From assembly GCF_041435095.1 (NCBI RefSeq), contig NZ_CP108025.1, positions 3,534,001-3,598,000 on the forward strand: a stretch of DNA of 64,000 bases, written 5' to 3'. This stretch comes from Kitasatospora sp. NBC_00315 (lineage in GTDB: Bacteria > Actinomycetota > Actinomycetes > Streptomycetales > Streptomycetaceae). The notes below the pieces were generated by a model that had not been told where the DNA came from, searched no databases, and saw only the letters and a list, made by a program, of their open reading frames with translations. Made by a program: the position numbers and the translations under genes. The first letter of the stretch is position 1. Each line of letters begins with the position of its first letter. This document shows, piece after piece, positions 58,122 to 64,000 of the stretch.

Positions 58122-59129
58122 TCAGCCACCCGGCGGGGGATCCACCAACCGGGAGCCCTCGGTGAGCATCCCGGCCCGCTTGACCGTGCGGATCACCGGG
58201 ACCACCTCCAGGCGCTGCACCGCCCGCAGCGCGCCGATCCGCTCGGTGACGTACTCGTAGAGGGCGTCGGTGTCCCGGCAGATCAGCACCGCGAGGAGGT
58301 TGGCCGAGCCGGTGACGGCGGCCGCGAACGGCACCTCGGGGTGGCCGCCGACCGCGGCGCCCACGGCCGCGAGATCGCCCGGCGCGACGGTGGCGAGCAT
58401 CAGCGCCTGGATCTCGAAGCCGAGCAGCAGGTGGTCGATCTCGACGTCGACGTAGAAGGCACCGCTGTCCCGCAGGTGGTCCAGGCGGCGGCGGACGGTG
58501 GACTCGGAGAGCCCGGCCGCGCGGGCGAGTTCGGGGTGGCCGGCCCGGCCGTCCCGGGCCAGCACCGCGAGCATCGCCAGCTCCGGCTCGTCCAGGGTCA
58601 CCTTCCCGTCGGAGCCGCCCGTCACCGGGTACTCCAGCGCCGCGACCTGCTCGGCGCTCAGCACGTCCAGCCCCCGCCAGCGCTGGGGGCCGCCCCGGTA
58701 CACCCGCAGGATGCTGTGGGCGGACACACCGGTCACCCGTCGGATGCCGGGCAGCTGCTGGAGCAGCAGGGTGTCGCGGTCCTGCCGGCTGCGGGCCCGG
58801 GTGACGCAGTGGATCTCGGTGCCGCCGGAGTTGAGCGACACCCAGGCGATGTCGGGTCGCCGGGCCAGCGCGTCCGCCACCGCGACCGCCGCGTCCGGGG
58901 TGCACTGCACCCGCAGCGAGGACTCGAACAGGCCGACCCGGTGGCCCTGCGGCAGACCGACGACGCGTAGCAGGCCCGCGGTGCGAAGGCGCCGGTAGCG
59001 GCGGATCACCGTCTGGTCCGAGACGTCGAGGACCTGGGCGATGCGGCTGAACGCGGCCCGCCCGTCGATCATCAGGGCCTGCACCAGTGCTTGGTCCAGA
59101 CGATCGAGCTCCTGGTCGGTAGTCTTCAT
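58122..59129 (-). CDS. Lrp/AsnC-family transcriptional regulator (tandem)
   Basis: Regulator of 335 residues, about twice the length of simple Lrp proteins. It has one helix-turn-helix near 5-55 (LDQALVQALMIDGRAAFSRIAQVLDVS) and a second near 175-225 (DEPELAMLAVLARDGRAGHPELARAAGLSESTVRRRL), each followed by an effector-type segment. This duplicated layout is common in streptomycetes. ATG at 59129 is a compromise; ATGs up to 30 bases upstream are in frame. It is divergent from a DHA2 exporter, and a palindrome lies between them, so it probably controls that exporter. Confidence 0.82.
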   Translation of the reverse strand: MKTTDQELDRLDQALVQALMIDGRAAFSRIAQVLDVSDQTVIRRYRRLRTAGLLRVVGLPQGHRVGLFESSLRVQCTPDAAVAVADALARRPDIAWVSLNSGGTEIHCVTRARSRQDRDTLLLQQLPGIRRVTGVSAHSILRVYRGGPQRWRGLDVLSAEQVAALEYPVTGGSDGKVTLDEPELAMLAVLARDGRAGHPELARAAGLSESTVRRRLDHLRDSGAFYVDVEIDHLLLGFEIQALMLATVAPGDLAAVGAAVGGHPEVPFAAAVTGSANLLAVLICRDTDALYEYVTERIGALRAVQRLEVVPVIRTVKRAGMLTEGSRLVDPPPGG

Positions 59130-59165
59130 GGTTTCCATCATCACAGAGCCGGAGACCATCGGATT

Positions 59166-59180
59166 CCGCCACTGTGGCGG
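59166..59180. promoter_or_regulatory. palindrome between the Lrp-type regulator and exporter
   Basis: CCGCCACTGTGGCGG is a perfect 7-bp inverted repeat around one central base, sitting in the 138-base divergent promoter region. Candidate operator for the Lrp/AsnC-type regulator. Confidence 0.55.
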
Positions 59181-59267
59181 TGCTGGATGGCGTGATTCGG
59201 CCGAAGACTGCGACCTTCGAGACCGTACGCGCGGGACGGGCCCGGCGCGGATAACGAGGAGAACCCC

Positions 59268-60815
59268 ATGCGTAAGTGGCTACCGCTGACGGCGGTGTGC
59301 CTGGGCGCGTTCATGCTGCTGGTCGACGTCACCATCGTGACCGTCGCGCTGCCGGACATGGCGGCCGGCCTGCACACCACCTTCGCCGACCTGCAGTGGG
59401 TGATGGACGTCTACGCCCTCGCCCTGGCCGCCCTGCTGCTCGGCGCGGGCTCGCTCGCCGACCGGATCGGCCGCCGCAGGGTGTACGTGGCCGGGCTCGG
59501 CGTGTTCGCCCTGGCCTCGCTCGCCTGCGGCCTGGCCACCGGCCCGGGCATGCTGATCGCCTTCCGCGGGCTGCAGGGCATCGGCGGCGCGGCGATGTTC
59601 GCCACCACGATGGCCCTGCTCAGCGGCGCCTACCAGGGCCGTGACCGGGGCATCGCGTTCGGCGTCTGGGGCGCGGTGAACGGCGCCGCGGCGGCGGCCG
59701 GGCCGGTACTCGGCGGCCTGCTCACCGAGCACCTGGACTGGCGCTGGATCTTCTTCGTCAACCTGCCGGTCAGCATCGTCGCAGTGCTGGTCACCCTGCG
59801 GGTGGTGAAGGAGTCGCGCAACCCGCACGCCACCGGCGTGGACGTGCCCGGCATGGTCAGCTTCACCGTGTTCGCGGGCGCCCTGACGTACGCCCTGATC
59901 CGGGTCGGCGAGAACGGCTGGGCCTCCGTCACCACCTTCGGCCTGCTGGCGCTCAGCGTCGCCGCACTGCTGGCCTTCCTGCTGATCGAGCTGCGCAGCA
60001 GCCGGCCGATGCTGGACCTCGCGCTGTTCCGCAGTCCGGCCTTCGTCGGGATCATGCTGGGCGGACTGCTGCTGTCGGCGGCCGCCTTCTCCTACCTGGT
60101 GTACTCCTCGCTCTGGTTGCAGACCGTCCGGGGGATGGGCCCGGTCACCGCCGGGCTCGCGATGCTGCCGATGAGCATCGTGGCCTTCGTGGCCGCCGCC
60201 GTCGCCGGCAAGAAGCTGCACGGCGCACCGCCCCGGTTCACCGTCGGCGGCGGTCTGCTGCTGATCGGCGCGGGCGCGCTGCTGCAGACCGTGATCGGCG
60301 CCGACTCGACCTGGGCGGTGCTGGCGCCCGGCCTCGCGGTGGCCGGCGCCGGTGTCGGCCTGGCCACGCCCGCGATGGCCTCGGTCGCGATGGCGGCGGT
60401 GCCGCCGAGCCGGGCCGGGATGGCCGGCGGCGCGCTCAACACGGCACGCCAGCTGGGCAACGCGCTGGGGATCGCCGTGCTCGGCGCGGTGTTCCAGGCC
60501 GGGGTGCTCGGCGCCGTCCGCGCCGACCGTACGGTGCCCGAACCGCAGCGGACCGCCGACGCCCTGACCGGGGGCCAGGCGGGCGCGGTGATCGCCCGGG
60601 CGCCCGGGTCCGCGCACCTGGTGCACACCGCCTTCGCCACCGGCCTCCAGGACACCTTCGTGGTGTCGGGGGTGCTGGGGCTGCTGGGCGGGGTGGCCGT
60701 GCTGGCCCTGGTCCGCCCGTCGGCGGCGCCCACCGGGACGGGCACCGAAACCGGCACCGGACCGGGCGCGGCGGTGCCCGGACAGGCGGACGCGCGGGAG
60801 CCCGCACAGAGGTGA
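59268..60815 (+). CDS. DHA2-type MFS drug exporter
   Basis: Membrane transporter of 515 residues, 14 predicted helices, of the EmrB/QacA subfamily of proton-driven multidrug exporters. Motif A is GSLADRIGRRRV after helix two, and FVNLPVSIVAVLVTLRVVKES follows helix six as usual. The helix-five region reads [19 protein letters not shown] (motif C). The last 45 residues are a Thr/Gly/Ala-rich tail. ATG at 59268 follows GAGGAGA. The divergent Lrp/AsnC gene is its likely regulator. Natural substrate unknown. Confidence 0.92.
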   Translation: MRKWLPLTAVCLGAFMLLVDVTIVTVALPDMAAGLHTTFADLQWVMDVYALALAALLLGAGSLADRIGRRRVYVAGLGVFALASLACGLATGPGMLIAFRGLQGIGGAAMFATTMALLSGAYQGRDRGIAFGVWGAVNGAAAAAGPVLGGLLTEHLDWRWIFFVNLPVSIVAVLVTLRVVKESRNPHATGVDVPGMVSFTVFAGALTYALIRVGENGWASVTTFGLLALSVAALLAFLLIELRSSRPMLDLALFRSPAFVGIMLGGLLLSAAAFSYLVYSSLWLQTVRGMGPVTAGLAMLPMSIVAFVAAAVAGKKLHGAPPRFTVGGGLLLIGAGALLQTVIGADSTWAVLAPGLAVAGAGVGLATPAMASVAMAAVPPSRAGMAGGALNTARQLGNALGIAVLGAVFQAGVLGAVRADRTVPEPQRTADALTGGQAGAVIARAPGSAHLVHTAFATGLQDTFVVSGVLGLLGGVAVLALVRPSAAPTGTGTETGTGPGAAVPGQADAREPAQR

Positions 60816-60822
60816 CAACTCC

Positions 60823-60860
60823 CCGAAGGGGGCGCCGGCTTCGGCCCGCGCCCCCTTCGG
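60823..60860 (+). terminator. terminator hairpin after the DHA2 exporter
   Basis: CCGAAGGGGGCG (60823-60834) pairs perfectly with CGCCCCCTTCGG (60849-60860), eight bases after the stop. Confidence 0.75.
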
Positions 60861-60996
60861 CATGCCGGAACCCGTCGCTCCCGCTCCGCCCCGACGGGAA
60901 CACCCGTACGGCCCGCCCGTGTCCACAGGAGCCCCGCGGCGCTACCGTGACCTCATGCAACCCGCCCGGCGCCCAGACACGAGGTAGTGCGTTGCC

Positions 60997-61467
60997 ATGC
61001 CCTTCACCCCGCCCGACGCCCCGCTGACCGGCGATCCGCCGACCGGTTACATCGGCCTGGTCACCATCGAGATCAAGGGTCTGGCCCCGGCCGCCACCTT
61101 CCGCCGGCTCGACCTCGCGCTGGACGCCCTGGCGCACGCCCTGCTCACCGTGCCGCTCTCCGCCCAGGACCGTGCGGCCTTCGAGGAGTTCCTCTCCCCG
61201 GACGGACGCCGCGAGATCGCCCGGCAGCTGATCCGGACGGGCGAGGTGCGGACGCTGGCCTTCCTCGGTCTCGACGGCCACACCGTACGCATCAGGGCCG
61301 CCAACCCGCCCCGCCCGGGAGCGGTCGAGGCGTACCGGCTGCCCCGGCCCGCTCCCTGGGACGGCCAGGCGCCGCCGTACCGGCTCGCCCCCGGCCGCAC
61401 CGCCCACCCGTACGCCGCCGGCCCCCCTGGCCCCACGCACCCGCAGGACCTGGACGCCACCGGGTAG
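60997..61467 (+). CDS. hypothetical protein
   Basis: Predicted 156-residue soluble protein. The first 100 residues look folded (YIGLVTIEIKGLAPAATFRR, ALDALAHALLTVPLSAQDRAAFEEFL, REIARQLIRTGEVRTLAFLG); the last 50 are Pro/Gly-rich and probably disordered. I do not recognise a family. ATG 60997 has GAGG eleven bases upstream, slightly far. It stands alone after the exporter's terminator. Confidence 0.55.
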   Translation: MPFTPPDAPLTGDPPTGYIGLVTIEIKGLAPAATFRRLDLALDALAHALLTVPLSAQDRAAFEEFLSPDGRREIARQLIRTGEVRTLAFLGLDGHTVRIRAANPPRPGAVEAYRLPRPAPWDGQAPPYRLAPGRTAHPYAAGPPGPTHPQDLDATG

Positions 61468-61505
61468 GCACGGTCGGCGCCGGCGAGGCGCGACGCGGAC
61501 CGCCG

Positions 61506-61748
61506 TCAGGGTCCGGTGTCGCGGATGCCCGGCGGGTCCGCGACATCCGGCGCGGCGGTCGGGCGCAGCCACGGGTAGTAGTAGGGCACCTGGACCTGCG
61601 CGGCGGGACACTCGTGGGGCACCGGGCCCGCCGCCTCCTCACCGTCCGGATGGTCGTCGGCCGACCGCCCGACCGGACTCGCCAGCACGGCGCCGAGCGC
61701 GATCGCCACCACCGTCAGCAGCACCAACTCGACCAGCTGCCAGGCCAT
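61506..61748 (-). CDS. small membrane-anchored protein
   Basis: Predicted 80-residue protein with one N-terminal membrane helix (VELVLLTVVAIALGAVLA, about 6-23) and a hydrophilic, Pro/Tyr-rich rest. The ATG overlaps the stop of the RsbW-like ATPase gene by one base (TGATG), so the two are translated together. It could anchor or modulate that ATPase, but no family is recognised. Confidence 0.5.
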   Translation of the reverse strand: MAWQLVELVLLTVVAIALGAVLASPVGRSADDHPDGEEAAGPVPHECPAAQVQVPYYYPWLRPTAAPDVADPPGIRDTGP

Positions 61749-62197
61749 CACACACCCCCCGCCGCGCCGGGGACGGCCACGCCGGCGGCCACAGCGGCCG
61801 TCCTCGCCCATACCGCCTTTCCGTACGGCCCGAGCTTCTCGACGCCCCATTCGTCGGCGAGCTGCTCGACGAGGAACAGCCCCCGGCCGGACGTTCGCGC
61901 GGTACTGCCGGGCCGCACCGCGAGCGGCTCCGACGACGAGTCGGCGACCGCGATATAGAGGACACCCGCGCGAAGTTCGAGAACCACGGCCGGACCAGCG
62001 CCGTGCACGATGGCATTGGTGAGCAGTTCGGACAGCAGCAGGCACGCCGTGTCCGAGTCGAGGCCGATCGCCCCGAGGGTGTCCCGCAGCAGGTGCCGCA
62101 TCGTCGCCACGATCTGCGGCAGCGCCGGCGGGAAGAAGTCGAGACGGAATTCGTTCAGCACGTCGTCGTCGGACGGACGCACCAGGGGCATCAGCAT
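61748..62197 (-). CDS. RsbW-like ATP-binding protein (HATPase_c)
   Basis: Predicted 149-residue GHKL-type ATP-binding protein of the anti-sigma-factor/serine kinase kind. The N-box is ELLTNAIVHG, the G1 box VADSSSEP, and the G2 box SGRGLFLVEQLADEWG. It lacks other domains. In streptomycetes such stand-alone ATPases are abundant; most have no known sigma factor partner. ATG at 62197 follows GGAG; the frame upstream is less likely. It is divergent from the second DUF5753 regulator. Confidence 0.82.
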   Translation of the reverse strand: MLMPLVRPSDDDVLNEFRLDFFPPALPQIVATMRHLLRDTLGAIGLDSDTACLLLSELLTNAIVHGAGPAVVLELRAGVLYIAVADSSSEPLAVRPGSTARTSGRGLFLVEQLADEWGVEKLGPYGKAVWARTAAVAAGVAVPGAAGGV

Positions 62198-62477
62198 GAG
62201 GGGTCTCCAGTCTCCTGGCGTGTGGGTACTCAGCACATCCATGACCAGTGGCTCGCCCGGCTGGCGTGGACGGACAGGCAGAGAAACCTGAACGGCATGC
62301 CAAAGGTGCACTTCAGGTCAACTGACAGATCGTCAGTGAGCGGCGCACTACTCAAAGTAGGCTTACCCCCGCATTAATGCAACCCAGACAAGCTGGGAGA
62401 TAGGTTGACCATCAAGCAAGTGGCGCGGCACAGCCCGCACGCGCGAGACTGCTCGTGCTACGGGGAAGGGATGCAAT

Positions 62478-63374
62478 GTGGCTCTGCGAGCACACATCAG
62501 CGAACGTCAACGGCGCTACGGCGCCGAGGTGCGCCGGCTCCGACTGGACGCCGACATACGAGTGCAGGAGGCCGCCGCACATGTCGGCATGCGCGGTCCG
62601 CAGCTGAACCACATCGAGGCGGCTCGAACCGGGCTGGACGAACAACGGCTGCGCCTGCTGGCCGCCTTCTACGGCTGCGAGGACGAGACCTACCTCGACC
62701 TCCTCGCAACATTGGGCGCGAGCGACGGAAAGGGCTGGTGGAGTCCGTACAAGCGAAAGGTCCCGACCTTCGCGCTCGATCTCGCCGAGCTGGAGCACTG
62801 GGCGACCAGCGCATACCTCAACTACGAGACGTTCTTCATCCCCGGGCTGCTCCAGACCGAGGACTACATTCGGAATCTGTTCGAGAACGGGGACACCTCA
62901 CTGTCTGCCGAACAGATCGACGACGCGGTGCAGTTCCGCCTCGCCAGGCAGGAGGCGCTCACCGGCCGCACGAACTTCCGGTTCGTGATTCACGAGGCGG
63001 CTCTCCTGATGGCCTTCGCAGGAAAGGCAGTGATGCGTCTGCAACTCGCGCACCTGCTGCAGATGTGGGAGAGGCCGAACGTAACGATTCAGATCTACCC
63101 TTTCAGCGTCAGGGCGACGCCGCCGTACAGTGGCCCGTTTCTCATCACGGAGCCGGCCTCCCGCCTGCTCTCGACGGTGGTGATCGATCACCCTGGCGCA
63201 TCCGAATTCACCGAGACGACCGAGGCGCTGGAGAAGTACCGGGGCAGGTTCGACGATCTCAGCCGACTGGCGCTGCCGTCCGGGAACTCTAGAAAATCCT
63301 CACAGCCCAACTCCGGCCGGGATTCGTGGGGGATCGTCCAGCACATCAAACACAGCCTCGAATTGGAAAGGTGA
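62478..63374 (+). CDS. second XRE-family regulator with DUF5753
   Basis: Predicted DNA-binding protein of 298 residues. The helix-turn-helix is at about 12-65 (YGAEVRRLRLDADIRVQEAAAHVG) and DUF5753 from about 100 to 275 (LNYETFFIPGLLQTEDYIRN, VTIQIYPFSVRATPPYSGPF). Codons are less strictly GC-biased than in the core genes (for example several AAC/GAA/TTC and TCA choices), which suggests an accessory gene. GTG at 62478 follows GGGGAAGGG. A DUF397 gene starts three bases after its stop. The RsbW-like ATPase is divergent, a typical grouping in streptomycetes. Confidence 0.88.
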   Translation: MALRAHISERQRRYGAEVRRLRLDADIRVQEAAAHVGMRGPQLNHIEAARTGLDEQRLRLLAAFYGCEDETYLDLLATLGASDGKGWWSPYKRKVPTFALDLAELEHWATSAYLNYETFFIPGLLQTEDYIRNLFENGDTSLSAEQIDDAVQFRLARQEALTGRTNFRFVIHEAALLMAFAGKAVMRLQLAHLLQMWERPNVTIQIYPFSVRATPPYSGPFLITEPASRLLSTVVIDHPGASEFTETTEALEKYRGRFDDLSRLALPSGNSRKSSQPNSGRDSWGIVQHIKHSLELER

Positions 63375-63377
63375 GTC

Positions 63378-63575
63378 ATGCCGAACCACTGGCAGAAGTC
63401 GACGAGTAGCACCCAGGACGGCGGGAACTCGGTGGAGGTCATCGCCAACAGCGACGGCATGATCGAGATCCGCGAGTCCGAAACGCCCGGCGAGACCATC
63501 GTCACGACGCCGAAGAAGTTCGCGCTGTGGATCGAAGGCGTGAAGCGGGGTGAGTTCGACCACTTCGCGGCCTAG
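63378..63575 (+). CDS. second DUF397 protein
   Basis: Small protein of 65 residues: WQKSTSSTQDGGNSVEVIA, then MIEIRESETPGETIVTTP and an ending helix WIEGVKRGEFDHF. This is a divergent DUF397, without the usual Cys in the GNCVEVA position (NSVEVIA here). ATG 63378 lies next to the upstream stop with GAAAGG in the overlap region. A strong hairpin follows. Confidence 0.82.
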   Translation: MPNHWQKSTSSTQDGGNSVEVIANSDGMIEIRESETPGETIVTTPKKFALWIEGVKRGEFDHFAA

Positions 63576-63580
63576 CCCCG

Positions 63581-63613
63581 GCGGCCCCCCTTGCACCAAT
63601 CAAGGGGGGCCGC
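63581..63613 (+). terminator. terminator hairpin after the second DUF397 gene
   Basis: GCGGCCCCCCTTG (63581-63593) pairs perfectly with CAAGGGGGGCCGC (63601-63613), loop CACCAAT, six bases after the stop. Confidence 0.85.
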
Positions 63614-63737
63614 TGCGCACCCCGCGAGCAGCGCCCGCATTCGTACGCCCTTCACTCTTGCATCCTTACTCTCTGTTCGTCTAGCGTAACGGCATGCGCC
63701 GCCGATGAGGTGGCCCGATGCCAGGTGGTGCTTCGCC

Positions 63738-64000
63738 ATGCGCTCGACGGCCACCGAGCCCCTGCTCCCAGAATCGCCCGCGTTCGCCGAACAGCTCGGC
63801 CGGACCGAGCTCGTGGCCGGCCTCGTGTTCGTCGGCACGAACGCACACCCGTTGCGCATCCGGCCCGCGAACGCTCCGCACCTCGCCGACGCCGCCAAGC
63901 TGGTCGGTGCAGGGCGGGAGCGAGCACCTCTGCCGCCTCCCCCTGCCCGATTCCGGGCCCCGGGAGCCTCTCATCCGCACGAGCAACAGATCTGCCCAGG
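63738..64000 (+). pseudogene. hypothetical protein gene, apparently frameshifted, cut by window end
   Basis: From ATG 63738 an open frame with normal GC-rich third positions reads MRSTATEPLLPESPAFAEQL up to about LADAAKLVGAG near 63911. After that the GC-rich third positions move to another frame, which reads GGSEHLCRLPLPDSG and PREPLIRTSNRSAQ to the window end. Removing one G from the run at 63912-63918 joins the two smoothly. This is either a true frameshift or a sequence error. TAGCGT at 63682-63687 is a possible -10 element. No family recognised. Confidence 0.45.

Overview
The window is very GC-rich, with strong GC bias at third codon positions, GTG starts preceded by AGGAGG-like sites, and several apparently leaderless genes. 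It carries families typical of Streptomycetaceae: DUF5753 regulators with DUF397 partners, a GPP34 protein, FO synthase and a fused gamma-alpha KorA. It most likely comes from a Streptomyces or Kitasatospora chromosome. Apart from one IS30-type insertion sequence and a few remnants it reads as ordinary chromosome. All assignments come from reading the sequence; no search was run.

Region 1 (1-12.1 kb) is a run of mostly single genes: an MFS transporter, a zinc-ribbon FmdB protein whose promoter looks like a SigR promoter overlapped by a CIRCE element, a small conserved protein, an HrdD-type sigma factor with a SigR-type promoter, a PAP2 phosphatase, a carbon-nitrogen hydrolase, an acetyltransferase, tRNA-Arg(CCT), an HPP-family membrane protein, and a TetR regulator divergent from a carboxymuconolactone-decarboxylase-like gene with palindromic operators between them.

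Region 2 (12.1-26.4 kb) is richer in envelope and signalling genes: a GT39-type glycosyltransferase, a D,D-carboxypeptidase with a very long disordered N-terminus, a GPP34 protein, a DUF5753/DUF397 pair, an ADP-ribosylglycohydrolase, a secreted tyrosine phosphatase, a cassette of WXG100-like protein, amidase-domain protein and small membrane protein, and the coenzyme F420 gene fbiC.

Region 3 (26.5-36.3 kb) holds a LolA-like protein with an ABC exporter, RarD, the remnant of an NmrA-like reductase, the 2-oxoacid:ferredoxin oxidoreductase korAB, an orphan NarL-type response regulator and a polyprenyl diphosphate synthase likely to make the menaquinone side chain.

Region 4 (36.5-52.5 kb) is a complete 14-gene nuoA-N operon for proton-pumping complex I on the minus strand, tightly overlapped and ended by a strong hairpin. 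Upstream of nuoA lies a 537-base leader and promoter region with a Rex-type operator, a spaced direct repeat and an AT-rich island. A degenerate histidine kinase sits beyond it. KorAB, complex I and the prenyl synthase form a respiratory neighbourhood.

Region 5 (53-64 kb) is accessory: a DMT exporter, an acetyltransferase, a MazG-like protein, an IS30 element with visible ends, an Lrp/AsnC regulator divergent from a DHA2 drug exporter, an RsbW-like ATPase with a small membrane protein, a second DUF5753/DUF397 pair, and a gene entering the window edge that looks frameshifted.
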